From Takakia lepidozioides (Eukaryota > Streptophyta > Takakiopsida > Takakiales > Takakiaceae), in contig CM060731.1 in assembly GCA_030704615.1 (NCBI GenBank), positions 62,786,756 to 62,850,755 of the forward strand: a stretch of 64,000 nt of DNA. The letters run 5' to 3'. The first letter of the stretch is position 1, and every line of letters begins with the position of its first letter. The notes under the pieces were generated by a model that had not been told where the DNA came from, made no database searches, and worked only from the letters and a program-made list of their open reading frames with translations. Of the stretch, positions 20,780-33,100 are shown in pieces. The position numbers were made by a program, and so were the translations under genes.

Positions 20780-21117
20780 GATAGAGACAGACAGAGAGAA
20801 ACCTTTATTACATACATAGGAGCTTATGGGCCAAGAGTGTCGAACAAACAATGAAGTAGAAAAAAAATAGAATAAGGTTTACATGAGTGCCCGAAGACAG
20901 AGTGCCTCATGAAGTTAAGGAGGCGAGCACTCAAATGCCTCTGTCAAGGGTGGGTAGTCTGGGTAGTCTCTGAACGACGGTAGCAGCTCCCTCTGATCTC
21001 AAAGTACAGGCCAGGAGATATTTGTCTCTTCTCCTGATTCATGTTGCATATTAGAGAAATCTATCCTCCTATAGGGCCTCCTGTGTATGTAATAAGCTTG
21101 TTTCTCTCTCTCATGAA
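20780..21117. other. Repeat-derived AT-rich stretch
   Basis: GAGAGAAACCTTTATTACAT at about 20797 resembles sequence near 30610 and looks like retroelement 3' debris. No gene is seen. Confidence 0.35.
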
Positions 21118-21184
21118 GATCAGAAATGCTTGACAGCCTACCTGCACGAGGCATTCACCCTTAGACAATCACTTGAACAATAGT
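21118..21184 (+). pseudogene. LINE tail fragment (AAYLHEA family)
   Basis: The frame reads EDQKCLTAYLHEAFTLRQSL and ends in a stop. It matches the minus-strand LINE remnant at 53880-53960 almost word for word. Confidence 0.65.
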
Positions 21185-21593
21185 TCTTATCTCTGACTTG
21201 ACGATTCGTCTATCATCCTTATCCTGTCCATTTGCTCAGATAGAGGCACGATCTCAAGATTAGTGTTAGACCATCAGAAACGGGTATATTTTAAGACTAG
21301 CACTAGAGCTGTTACAAATGCAGTTAGAGCTTCATCGTGGCGAACTAAGTGGATACATCAAAACAGCACTGCTGAAAACCTCGCTTTGGGGCAATTGCCT
21401 CGGGAGGGATTCAGACAAAAAAATTCAGACAGCTTGAACCAACCCTGATACTGAACGCTAGATCTATAATCTGCTTAGTAACGCATCCACATAATTATCT
21501 TGACCAAAATTTGAGAGAAGCCTAATCGATGGAAGCCACAAATCTATCTGCCAACGAATTAGTCTTGGCCCTAGCTTGAATGTCCGTACGCAC

Positions 21594-21821
21594 CTGGAAA
21601 AAGCCCCATTCCTCACAAGCGCCGGCGATGGCAGCCATGGTGGCCTCCCTTCGATCGTCGTCCAAGCCTGCCACATCAATCACTGGAATTTCAACGCTGA
21701 AGTCGAGTCGTGGGGTGTGATTGTGTCTCGCTCGTGCGATGCGCGGATGAAAGATGAAGGATGAAGGCACGGCTCCCATGTCCGATTCCGACAGGGCCTG
21801 CACATTGTACTCTTCTATCAC
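21594..21821 (-). pseudogene. 2-oxoglutarate/Fe(II) dioxygenase, first-exon fragment
   Basis: The minus-strand frame has VPSSFI, then IPVIDVAGLDDDRR and CEEWGFFQ, the N-terminal (DIOX_N) signature of plant 2OG-dioxygenases of the DMR6/flavonoid-enzyme type. It ends at a good splice donor (CCAG|GTGCGT). I find no later exon with the HxD...H iron site downstream on the minus strand before the neighbouring repeats, so this is a gene fragment, or a gene whose intron was invaded. No function is assigned. Confidence 0.6.
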
Positions 21822-22072
21822 CTGCTACTCCCATATCGACAAGACGTCTCCCAACCTTGCTCAAGTCCAATGTCTAGGAACTGTATTCGCAGAGAGACCA
21901 AAGTGTCCAACAACACCTCTGCGCAGCGATCAAAAAGTTTGAAGGCAAAATACTATGAGCGAGTTTATGCCCTGAAGATGGACTATACACTAGGCTAGTG
22001 TGTGTAATATACACGAGTGTGCATGGACTGTGGACTGTGGACTGTGGTTGTCTCTCTCCCTAATTGTGAGAC

Positions 22073-22733
22073 GTACTTACCAGTGTTGGACTGGTATGTC
22101 CAATTTTTAATACCAGACTGGTCCTGGTATGAAGGGTCCCACCCCTTTTTCATACCAGGCTGGTATAGGTATCTATACAGGTATGAGCAACTTGGGTATG
22201 AATCTGGTATGAGTAGTTGTACTTTGGGCTGTATATGAGTATGGTACTAGTATTTCCCTTTCTCTGTAGTGATACTAGGGGGGTATGAGCACTGGTATGG
22301 TATTTCTACAGCTCACCATACATAGAAATAAATGTCATTTAGCACATATTTAATTTTAATGCAAGCCCTGAAACACTAGGCAAAGATAACCCAAAGTAGC
22401 ACGAAACAGCAAATGAAGTCTAAATTGCGACATGGAGCCTTGAATTAAGAAAATTGTAGTACAGGTTATAACTAGCTGCACTAACATATACTCATACCTA
22501 CCTCCATTCGCCATGAACTCACCGCAATACTGGTATGGGGACCATTCTATGCCTCCGTATACCCAGACTTGGTATGGTATGTGTGGCTAAAGACATACTC
22601 CCCCCAATACGTGTATCACATGGGTACACTGGTTCTTTCATACCCGACTTGGTATGTTCTTCAATATATATATTCATACCTGTATTCCATACCTAGGTTA
22701 AACCAGGTATACCAGTCCAATACTGGTACTTAC
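22073..22733. mobile_element. Non-autonomous hAT element, 645 bp
   Basis: The element at 22081-22725 starts CAGTGTTGGACTGGTAT and ends ATACCAGTCCAATACTG, an inverted repeat with one mismatch. It is flanked by an exact 8-bp duplication GTACTTAC (22073-22080, 22726-22733), the hAT hallmark. The interior is filled with GGTATG/CATACC motifs and encodes nothing. Confidence 0.88.
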
Positions 22734-23599
22734 GTACTCAACAGGATCCGAAGGTTTGCGATCTTATTTGCAGATGTCGACTGCCTTCATTTTATACATT
22801 GGAACGCGGGCCCTCTGTCGTCAGCATACTTGACCAACAACTCCATAGCGCGACATGAACTCCAGTCTCTCTCGTGCATTTGACTACTAGGCCTACCCCG
22901 CATCATCCTCATCGTCCTCGTCTCGCAAGGACCTCGCACTCCACTGTCCAGGACTCAGCAGTGAGCACTTGTGCTCCGTCAACTCTTTGATTTTTCTACT
23001 TGCAGGACAAGCAACTTTTTCACGGTCACGTGCATGAAACACGACAACTCGTCAGATCGATAGAAAGTCCTGTATGTATAGCTTTATAAAAAAGACCCAA
23101 GTGGGGTGACTTTACAAAATGGGTAAAAGTATCCTAGAGGGGGAGAAGCAAAATCTCATAGAGCTAGATATAATGATAAACAGAAGTCAAACTATTGTAG
23201 TATCACCTACCGCCAAGAAGGTCAGACAACAGGAAAGAGGGTGTGCCAGGAGGCGATACAACACAGAAACCTTGCACATCACAAGACAGTGAATGCTACC
23301 ACTAGAGAGAAGTAGCAAGCTGGCACTGACTAGTGAGCTATAGAAAGAAAGAGGAAGAAGATCAGCCACGTTTGGTGCGGAGGGACTCGAAGTTAAGATG
23401 TATGCGATTTGAGCTTGGAATTTCGATTCTTACGGTGCCGCCAGTCGTCGTTGAATCCCGAGGAGATTAAACAGCCAACCACAATTACGTTTCCAAATAT
23501 GCCCAAGAGTGAGAGCCCTTAACGAGGCCCAACCTGACAAGAGCTCTAAACCTGCCCCTCAGACAAATTACAGCAAGAGATAATCGAGCAGAACACCCA
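22734..23599. other. Intergenic, no gene seen
   Basis: No conserved coding sequence is visible. It includes simple and possibly repeat-derived sequence between the hAT element and a LINE. Confidence 0.4.
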
Positions 23600-23869
23600 T
23601 TAGTAAGCTTCACTTGATTTTAGCAATAACTGGAGAAGCTCGACTGTCAACATCCAGGTTTGTACCGATAGGGTGCCCCAACAGAGTGTGGGCATGACCA
23701 TCTGCAGGCCACTGCAAACCCTTGGAGGCACCCCAAAGAGGAGCATGGGGGCGAGCGATGGGACTGTGCAGGGCGCGAATTGCCACTGACTTTTTCCAGT
23801 TAATAGCAAAACCTGATGAACGACAAAAGAGATCAAGGGTAGAGAGCGCAGAGGTGATGTTAGGGCCCT

Positions 23870-24949
23870 GCTAGTTAGTGTCATTTAAGCTAACTATTGG
23901 GTTTAGGTGCCCCACTTACAATTATACTAACTAGCACTCCTAATAGTTAGTGCACCTCACTAACTGAGATAGAGTAGTTTGGTGTAAAAGTTAACAGGTC
24001 CGAAATAGGTTCTTTAAGCTAACAGGTGCACACGTCCTCTCCAGGGTGGCTTGCCATCTCCTTGACCGTGAGAGAGAGTGTTTCAAGGATCGTGGAGTAT
24101 CACGAGAGTGTGCGGTGCGGAGAAGCGTGGAGTGGAGACTGGTTCGATCGAGCTTCAGGTACATGCAAGGAGCATAATGCGCAGTGAAGAAAGTGCGCCC
24201 TAATCAAAGACCGTGCAGATTTCTCCTCAAATCTGCCTGTGAACCAGTGTTGGGCGGTTATTTGTTTTTTTTCATAACCGGCGGTTCCGGTTGTTTCGAA
24301 TTTTAGGAAACTATTAACCGTGGTTGCGATTAATAATTTTTTTATGGCTAAATATAACCTCAACAGTTACGGTTACTTGCAAAAACCTCAAATTACCGGC
24401 AATTTTCATCAAATAACCGCGGGTATTGGGCGGTTCTTTAAGAGGTTTTTTGCTCGGTTCTTTGAATGCGTGACCTCCACGGTTCCTAACTGGACCGGTT
24501 ACTTCATTTTTTCACCTCCGCCAGTCATACATATATATATATACCGGATAGGTAACCGCCGGGTATTAGAGAGAAATTCAAATAACTGCCCAACACGGGT
24601 GTGAACCAGTGAATGCTTAAGGCAATGCAGACAAGGCGGAGGTAGAAAGGCTGCAACATAACATAGGATTCAAGGGCCCTGCTGGTTGTCTCGCTGTATC
24701 TACCTCTACCGTTTGTGGCATCTGCGCAGCACAAGGCTTGCGTGGAAATATTGCTCTACGTGGCTGAGAATCGCCGTACAAAGAGGGCACTAACTGAAAC
24801 CCTTGTGGGGCACCAGCACACTTAAGTTCTTCAGTTAGTGATTCTCTTATTAGTGTTAACTCTGAGTGGGGCACCAAATTCAGTTAAGACTAATTGAGCA
24901 CCTAATAGTGAGACCCTAACTATTGGGCGCCTAACTGCAGGTGGGGCAT
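23870..24949. mobile_element. Insertion of about 1.08 kb within the LINE
   Basis: The LINE frame breaks at 24950 and resumes at 23869, with GGCCCT on both sides (23864-23869, 24950-24955). Ends have inverted CTAACTATTGGG/CCCAATAGTTAG segments near each edge. No coding sequence is recognized. The class is uncertain; six bp is short for hAT or Mutator. Confidence 0.45.
24245..24598. mobile_element. hAT-like MITE, about 354 bp
   Basis: It starts CAGTGTTGGGCGGTTATTTG and ends CAAATAACTGCCCAACAC plus two bases. The flanks CTGTGAAC and GTGTGAAC match at 7 of 8 positions. The interior repeats AACCG/CGGTT motifs. It lies inside the 1.08-kb insert, which itself lies in a LINE. Confidence 0.7.
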
Positions 24950-25770
24950 GGCCCTTGGCCATAGAAGCATTGTTCAAAAAGAGCACGGACTCATCTGCGT
25001 ACATAGATAACTTGACCTCGGCGGCATGTTGGTCGATGGTATGCAGACTGACCGTGAAGACTTGGGTTAGCCCCTTAGACAGCTGAGAAGGCATGATAAT
25101 TCTTTGCTTGAATATCAAGGGACATGAGAAGGAAATCATCGACGATTTCTTCCTAAGACGCTTGAAAAAATTCCAGGAAGGCCACCTAGACCTGGATCCT
25201 TATATTTCCCCAGGCATCCCAAGGCCTTAGTAAAGGTCTGCTGAGAGTTGACCAGCCTCTGGACATCGCAGAGATCTTGGTAGTAATGGCAGTGATCGCA
25301 CGAGCTCTATCAATTTTATCAGACTCAGAGAGGTGAGGTTCGTGAAGTAAATCTTCGAGAAAGAGGCTGCTACTTCTGCCATTGGCTTGGGGAGAGAGGC
25401 GAGAATCCCGAATTTGTCCTTCAGGGCAGGGATAACTTAGCGAGGCATGATTCCTTTGTTTCATTTTCTGGAAGAAATAGTGGTTCATTTTCTCGCCCTT
25501 CAGGTACCAACTGATCCTGAAGCAATACATCCCTCGATCTTGGAGATATACGATCACAGGGGAAGCTCATGAGAAAGAACCCCGTAGGCGGGTTTTTCCA
25601 AGGTGCCACAATGGCTGTACCCCACAGCAAAATATGTACAACAGTATTGAGGGACAGTTCTACCATCTGATCACCAACAGGGCGGGATCCTGGAAGAGTG
25701 AGGGAGGGGATTTGATTTGACTGGGCAGCCTGCAGGATGGTTCCTGTCAGAGGGGCCCACACCATCGCAC

Positions 25771-26340
25771 GCTTGCCTTAAACTCGTCGGTTCAGCGTAC
25801 CCCTTGCGCATTGATCCAGGGTGGACTGCAAGGGAGGGGAGGGGGGCTGCCATAATAAATGCCGGGGAGATCGACTAAGGACGCGGTAATGTGGCAGAGA
25901 TGGAGGGTGATGGTGGTGGCAGACGGTGCGAGACAAGGCGGGCCAAAAAATCGTGAGGGGAGGGAGAGAGAGAGGGGGGAGAAAGACGCGGGGCGGGCAG
26001 GTGGAGAGTAATGACTGCGAGCTTCTTGTATGCAAAAGTTAGTTGGCACCGTCAAACACAGCAGTCTACTTACCCACCTGGCTATACATGTGAGTAATGT
26101 TGTGATGGTGTTAGCTAGCTGCGAGAGAAGGATACAGTTGTCCTATCTGCTTGTCATTGTAGGCCTCGGAGCCGGATAGTTTGAAAGCTTCGCTGTTCTG
26201 TGCTAGCTTTTCTTCTGCCGTGGTCTTCCAGATCCTGTGACAAACAGTCACCTCTAGCTGCCAAGATCAGACGGGAAAGCGAAAGTGGACATAACAAGCA
26301 GCATTGGTACGCGTACAGAATGTGTGAGAGGGAACGAAGG
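25771..26340. other. Upstream region of the lipid-transfer protein gene
   Basis: No gene is seen. A purine-rich GAGGGG/GAGAGAG stretch lies at about 25955-25985. An ATG at 26200 is in frame with the downstream gene but lacks a signal peptide; 26341 is preferred. Confidence 0.4.
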
Positions 26341-27789
26341 ATGGGTCCAAGGACCAGGGCAGGAGCTGCAATTGCCCTACTGTTGTTTGCTCTACGGAGC
26401 GTGGTGTGTGTTGCAGCAGCGGCTGCGGCGCCTCCCCCATTGGACTGCTCCGCTCCACTCAACTCATTGTCTCCATGCCTGACGTTCGTGCAAGGCAATG
26501 GAACTAAACCTCCAAAGACCTGCTGCAACGCTCTGGGTAGTGTTCAGAGCTCTAAGCCCGTGTGCCTGTGTCAACTTCTTCAGCAAGTTGGTGGTTCCGG
26601 TGCCGGCCAAGGCGTCAACGTCACTGTTGCGATGGAGCTTCCCAAGCTTTGCGGTGTGCCAGTAGACACTAGCAAATGCCCAGCTCTGCTAGGCCAAGCT
26701 CCAACACCTTCTCCCTCGAGTCCATTGTCTGTCACTCCAGCTCCGACCCCTTTGTTGTCGAGTCCGCCTGCTGTCGCTCATTCTCCCAAACCGGCCCCCT
26801 CGACTACAGCTCCACCTGTTCAGGCACCCACAGTATCGTCCTCGAGTCCACCTCCTGTTGTTCAAGTTCAAGCCCCCGCACCTGCTGCCCCTGCTCAAGT
26901 GGACTGCACCAACCAGTTCAACACATTGTCTCCGTGCTTGACATTTCTGGAGAGCAATGACACAAACCCTCCAAAGAACTGTTGTAGTGCTCTGGGTAGC
27001 GTGCAGAGTGCCCAGCCGGTGTGCCTCTGCCAGCTCCTTCAGGACTTTGGTGGATCTAGCTCTGTCCAAGGCATCAACGTCAGCAGGGCCTTCGAGCTTC
27101 CCACGAAGTGCAATGTGCCCGCAGACACTAGCAAGTGCCCAGCACTGCTCGGTCAAGCTCCCACTCCTTCCCCCGCCAGTCCAGCACCTATTGCCCATGC
27201 TCCTGCACCTGTGCTGTCGAGTCCACCTCGTATTGCTCAAGCTCCCGCACCTGCTGCCGCTGGGCAAGTGGACTGCACCAACCAGTTCAACACACTAGCC
27301 CCATGTCTGACATTTGTGGAGGGCAGTGGGGGTCGACCTCCAAAGGCTTGTTGTGACGGTCTCGGTAGCGTTCAGAGTGCTCAGCCCGTGTGTTTGTGTC
27401 AACTTCTTCAGGATATTGGTAATTCAAGTACTGTCCAAGGCGTCAATGTCACTCTCGCCTTGGAACTGCCAAAACTTTGCAATGTACCTGCAGACACTAG
27501 CAAATGCCCAGCTCTACTTGGCGGAGCTCCCGCAACTTCCCCCTCCAGTCCAGCTCCTGGAAAGGCTCCCGTACCTGCGTCCTCAAGTACTCCAATTGGC
27601 CAAGGTCCAGCGGTGGCGAGTGGACCGGGTGCCGCACAAGTACCCCCTGGCAGTGCCAATGGAGCATCTGGTTCCCCCGCCAGCTCTCCCAGTGCTGGGT
27701 CGATCGACAGGCCTTCGGATCTCTGGTTCTGGGGGACATTAGTTTTGGTAGCTCTAGGATTCTTTGATCGGTATTGTGGGTACTTGTAA
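26341..27789 (+). CDS. GPI-anchored protein with three tandem lipid-transfer domains
   Basis: Intronless, 482 residues from ATG 26341. Residues about 1-28 form a signal peptide. Three eight-cysteine (AAI/LTSS, LTPG-type) domains follow at about 36-117, 189-268 and 311-391. Each has the C...C...CC...CLC...C...C pattern (for example SPCLTF, CCNALGSVQ, VCLCQLL, KCPALL). They are joined by Pro/Ser/Ala-rich linkers (PAPTP, SSPP repeats) likely to be O-glycosylated as in arabinogalactan proteins. The C-terminus is hydrophobic (LWFWGTLVLVALGFF) after a small-residue stretch, as expected for a GPI signal. The likely role is lipid binding at the plasma membrane or cell wall, as in cuticle or wall lipid export (family knowledge). 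Single-domain proteins are the norm. In-frame ATGs at 26200 and 26320 exist but would bury the signal peptide. Confidence 0.92.
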   Translation: MGPRTRAGAAIALLLFALRSVVCVAAAAAAPPPLDCSAPLNSLSPCLTFVQGNGTKPPKTCCNALGSVQSSKPVCLCQLLQQVGGSGAGQGVNVTVAMELPKLCGVPVDTSKCPALLGQAPTPSPSSPLSVTPAPTPLLSSPPAVAHSPKPAPSTTAPPVQAPTVSSSSPPPVVQVQAPAPAAPAQVDCTNQFNTLSPCLTFLESNDTNPPKNCCSALGSVQSAQPVCLCQLLQDFGGSSSVQGINVSRAFELPTKCNVPADTSKCPALLGQAPTPSPASPAPIAHAPAPVLSSPPRIAQAPAPAAAGQVDCTNQFNTLAPCLTFVEGSGGRPPKACCDGLGSVQSAQPVCLCQLLQDIGNSSTVQGVNVTLALELPKLCNVPADTSKCPALLGGAPATSPSSPAPGKAPVPASSSTPIGQGPAVASGPGAAQVPPGSANGASGSPASSPSAGSIDRPSDLWFWGTLVLVALGFFDRYCGYL

Positions 27790-29636
27790 ACCCATGCTGC
27801 GCAGCGTTTCCATTCTGTCATAGTCGCATTGTCAGTTTGCGAACTGAATCTAACTGACTAACTGAACTATTTGTCCACAATTGGGTATTCAGATTCCAGA
27901 ATGAACCATGGTCTTGAAAAGCTTTTTAGTCCTCCACAAATGAGGGTCCTCTGTGGTGTTCAAAAAGCTGGAATTCGTTCAAACGTAGCTGTATACATTA
28001 TGTGACACTGTCTCTCAGTTGAGAGTGCAAACCAGTACTTCGGAGGCTCATTTTGGCAGACGCAGGATTCCAGTTCCTGGGACTAGTCTAGTTGCGTGGT
28101 ACTCGAATTCTAGAATAGTCATCAAGTGGAACTGCAGAAATTCCAATTATAGATTGGACCCACTTGTGAGCTTCGAAGAGGTTGCCAAACAAGGCTTTCA
28201 ATCCTCCACTGCTCTTCAGAACTGCGAAGTTGAAATTGTGAAACTGTGTAGCTAAGCAAGAAAACAGGAAGTCCGCATCGGAGTTCCTCTCCAAAGCTGA
28301 GAGTGGCAATTTGTAACGTGCTAAATTAGACTACTTTTGAGTGACCAGTTCACTACATCAGTTCAAGTAGTACAGTAACAAGTTTGGGTCCAAACTGTTC
28401 AACTAATAACATGGATAACGACTCGCTCAATGTCATTGTAACAGACCAAACAGACCACAGATGCCCTACAAACATGCTGTCACCAAGACAAGTACACTGT
28501 AATCTAACTGTCACAGAGATCGAGCGTCTACCCTGCATATCAGATTCCACTTCAGCCGTTTCAGCAGAGGTCCAGGAAGATGGGCAGAACCTCATCTGCA
28601 TCCAGGGTAAGTACTAAGTACACAGATTGAAGTTAGCATCATCGGTCGACTGCCAATTTCAGGTGAGTTGCAATCCACGTTCGATGAACAGTTACCGGTT
28701 GTGATTTGTTCTCAACATCAAGTTGAACACCCTGTGGTCACAAGTGGAATTACAGTTGCTTCAATGCACTTCAGGAGACAGTAAATCAAAGTAGCTATGG
28801 CTATATGCAAAACACAAACCATGGATGGATTTGTACAAGAGTATCTATTGTTCAACTGCCACTCATCCTCCAAGCTGCTCTCACCCATTCCAGTCTCCAA
28901 AAGTGTTTTCACCGCTATAAGTTACGTGAAATACAGAAAGCCATACTCGTCCTTGTGCTCATCGTAAATTGATGACCTCATTGCCGCTGCCACCAACAGA
29001 AGCAAGTGTGAGAGCGCATGTACTTACTGTTTGACCCTTCCCAGTCACATGTACACACAGACAGACAGACAGACAGACAGACGGTTGGAAGTGGGCTTCA
29101 TGTGACGGTCATGTCAGGGCACTGCGAACCCTAATCCGCAGCAATCCCTACCCTGAAATATTGAACGTCGGAGATGAGGCCACCACACCGAGGGTAACCA
29201 TGAATAGAAACGATACCGCAACGGATAAGGCAGGATGGACAAAGCATTAATGATGAATGTGATGAACCAATGGATATTATTCATCTGATTTCATCCTTTT
29301 GTATGCTCTCTCACAGAGCAAGGCCGTCATTCATCCGTCGACCGACTCAAGTTACCCGCCACGAATTCAAACACCGAAACGTCTCTCTTAAGGCAGCTAC
29401 CTATCGCCGTGCTTCTAATCGTGATCGTTCACGTGTTCAATGCTACATCGGAGCCGTTGGATTCCTCAAAAGCTGCGGCCCTACAGAGTAGATTCTCCCA
29501 CCAAGGGAGCGCGCTTGTAGGGTAGGGCGCGCGTCTCGCTTCGAACTCCCGCCAGCCCTCTTTCCTTCTTGCCATTCTGAACCCTAATGGCCGCATGAAG
29601 GCACGGGATTAGAAAAGCGGAGAGAATTGAGGGGCT
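27790..29636. other. Intergenic between two plus-strand genes
   Basis: It includes the 3' flank of the lipid-transfer gene and the promoter of the SAP-domain gene. No coding sequence is supported. Confidence 0.4.
29053..29083 (+). repeat. (ACAG)n microsatellite
   Basis: About seven ACAG units in intergenic DNA. Confidence 0.9.
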
Positions 29637-30093
29637 ATGGCTATAACGCGTTCGGGGGGAGGGACGTCGGGGGAGATGCCGCAGCCTTCCTTGACCCCCG
29701 ATCTCCATCAGGAGCTTGTGTCCGAAATGTCGCAAGAGCTTGATGTTGTTGATCTCAGCAGGTGATATTCTTACTCGAGGGGTTTAAATTGTAGCATGAA
29801 ATTCTGATCTCTGGGGCGGCCGGGGGATTCAATTGAGGGCGGGATTGGTAGTAGGACTAGGATTTTTTTCCTTTTCTAAGTGAAGCCAGGTAAACAGTAC
29901 TCGTGAAGTAACTTCGAATTCGCTCATAAGGTATACAGCGTTGAGCTACTGCAAGTTATCAATGGGAAGATCCTCTTGAAGCTGCAATTCTAACCAGGAA
30001 ATTGTCTAAATTGTAACCACGTGTAACCTCGGATTAATTTGTATGTCCCCTTGTCACTGAAAAGGGAACCACTGTGTGGCCTATCTGCAAACC

Positions 30094-30129
<36 letters not shown>

Positions 30130-33100
30130 AATGAAATGAGATGAAATGGTACTTTAAGAGGAGAGAGAGAGAGAGAGAGAGAGGCGGGTGAATGGGGGAC
30201 ATTACACTCTTCAGGAAGAGGACTGAGAATCTGGAACAGCCCATACCAGAATTGTCAAGTTCTTAGCTTGTGTCATTGTGTCCTGTGACAGCAGTGACAG
30301 TGACACTGATGGTTATGCAAGTGGGGGAGACACGCCTAGCATTGCTGAGAAGCAGCTTATAACTCCTTCCGATGAAATTCTTCTTGCCAAAGTGCTGGAA
30401 ACTATTGATGGTATGTTTCTTAATCACTATGGTCACCATGCTACCATATCCTTAGTACAGACTTTTGGATGGATTGATCGCTTGTGTAGGAGATTTGTTT
30501 TGCATGTTATGTCAGTACTCATGTAAAGGTTTCTAATCTGGATTCACTTCCCCAAATCCCTGTTGGTTAATGTGAGAAAGTGGCAGAAGTCGTTAGGCAT
30601 GAGGAAAGCGAGAGAGAAACAAGCTTATTACATCCACAGGAGGCCCTATAAGAGAGAACGAAATATACTTCATTAGATCCATGGAAAGCCTTGTGGCCAA
30701 AGCTTGAAGAGACGGAGAGAGAGAGATGTATTAAGTCCATTCCAAGACAGTTTTTTTCATTACATCCAAGGAAGGGACAGGGGCAGAGTGCAAGAGAGAG
30801 GGGCAGACTTGATTGAGAAGCTCTATTTATTTGTGTGGAAACTAGAGGGAGCGGACTTGGAAGAGCTCAAGATGGACGGACTCAAGGCATACCTGCGGTA
30901 CTATGGGCTGCGATTGTCAGGTGCCAAGGCCATTCTTATGGAGCGCATCCAGGAGCACTTAGAGTACCATATCCTGTGCCATCGCTGTCCCTTCATTTTT
31001 GGCAAGGAAGAGAGGGAGGACTTGGAAGTGATTTGTGTTCCCTTGAGAGAGAGAAATTGGAGCTAAGTAAAGAGACTTTTGTAGAGTCCCAGGGAAGCCT
31101 GAGGGAGAGGTGGGTTAGAAGAATTCAGAAGACCTCAGAATATGGATTGGGCCTAGCAGAAGAAGAGCAGGACAGGATTAGACATTTGACCCTACCACAT
31201 TTCTACACCATTCAAGGTACAAGATGTGGCTAAAATAATGATTTTTGATTGGGTAGCGTCAAAGATGGAGGTGGTGAAGCCAAATACAGAAGGGCAACAT
31301 TCTCAATCAACTGCACAGGTAATTACCCCCTGCCTGGATGCCAGCTTCATCAGAGCCTTTTGCTCCCATCAAAACATGGGTCGAAGCATTGATATGGGAC
31401 ACTTTGCTGGCAGGTGATGTCGTCCACGGAGATGTCGTATTATTTGAGCAGAAAGTTTATGATCAGTAAGTTCAGTTCACCCTATTTTTTCATCACTGTG
31501 CATTACATAATATGTGCTATACATCATTACTTTGCACTGTGATATTGAAGGTACTTCCTCTGCAGTGGATTTATATTGTGGCTCTACTCACTTTCCTTTC
31601 AAACTCCATCTCTTTGGACGACTGCAGATCTTGAGCAAGTACTTTGTCGCTGACACGGTGGGTGGGATTGGGGCAGATATGACATTGTGTCAAGGAGAGC
31701 AACTGGCCCACCATTGGGCAAGCGCCGAGTAGCTGGGCGTGTTGTGAAGGAAAGCTATGGTGCCACCAAGCAGCAACACACATTCACAGTGAGTTATTCT
31801 TGGGGAGCTTGGTGGACAAGCACATACGTTAATCATCAGACTGTTTGTCATACTGTTATGGCATAGACACCATGGCTGAGTTGTCAAACTACTTGAAAGT
31901 TCTGCTGGGTTATACTGCATTGCCTCTCACTTTTCAGAGCTTCAGTCTGCTGTATTTGAAAATCTTGACCACCTTGATTTCTTGAGTTCTTGGTGTGTTG
32001 TTGAATAAAAACTTCTCCAAATGGACTTAATGTTGCGTAATGTGTCATAAGCAGATCGAGGTTCTATGGAGCACAGGTTTGAGGCCATTGCCTTCCATGC
32101 ATCCTCTGCTCATCAAGGGCAGGAATCTCTATCGTCTTCGCACTTTTCGACAGGTGTGGCAAACTTTCTCGTGTTCTGAGCTACTACTGGTTTCGATATG
32201 CAGTGAAGTTTTTCCTCTCTTTGGTGGATGTTTTAAGCTTCTCTCTCTTTCTTTCTCCCTCTTACTTCTGAGTCACCTCTTTATCAGTTGGCCCCAGGTC
32301 ATTGCAACAGGCATGTCAAGGCATGGCGTCACAATCCTAACCACCAACTATGTCTACTGTCTTTCCTGGCCCCCTCATTTTCACTTCACTGCATATTGCA
32401 GCTGCTCACACATGAAGGTGGCCATATTCAGTGATGAATGTCCCTCTATTCTGATGCTTATGTCTCTGTATCATTTTTCTTTTTCTTTTTGAATCATCAG
32501 GGAAAATAAGTGCTAACCATGCTGGAACGTGGTGTGTAGTGAGCCTATGAGAGAAAGATGTACTCATAAGACTTTGTTTTGTGTACCTATGAGGGAGAGA
32601 AAAACTAAGAGAGGGAGAGAGAGAGAGAGATGGGGGTTTGAGAGATGAATGTGGGGTGTAGCCATGGCTCAATGAAGATAAGAGGAGGGCAGCACTGGCA
32701 GAGAAGCATCTACGTGGGGCTGCTGCTCGCACCACCAGAGCTGCTGTCAAGGCCTTTTTCCGTGACTCAAGGTTTAAAGGTATGTGCAAATCTCTCTTCT
32801 CCTTTGTTTGTGGACGGAGGAACTGTCCCACTGAACATGCCAAAAAATGCTGACAGAGCACACAATCTCTAGGGGTGGCAATCTCGTACATTTTGTGATA
32901 GTCCAGTCACCCAAATGGCAAACTCTCTTTTGACCACGTTGTTCTATTTCACTTGCCAGGTATTTGTGTTTCAATGAATTTGCTTCTAGTACAGGATTCT
33001 GTTATGAACCGACTATTAGGTGTGATCATAGAAGTGTAGTTCATGTCTAGATTACTGTGTGAAAAAGTTTACTGTGCTGATGTTTGTGACCTCCTTTCGC

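Larger units (their letters stand above)
23600..25770 (-). mobile_element. LINE remnant, interrupted by a later insertion
   Basis: Minus-strand pieces in order: the region between endonuclease and RT (25765-25186, MNHYFFQKMKQRNH and DLLHEPHL); RT catalytic box LSMYADESVLFLNN (about 25030-24960); then, after an insert, FCRSSGFAINWKKSV and HAPLWG down to 23600. The last block aligns with the LINE at 1-1.9 kb (SGLKVNWNKS, PLWGQSWG). Most RT motifs are missing, so it is dead. Confidence 0.7.

Noticed and set aside
26154-27821. Minus-strand and alternate-frame open frames across the lipid-transfer gene
   Set aside because: They are shadows of a protein with a complete signal peptide, 24 conserved cysteines and a GPI tail.
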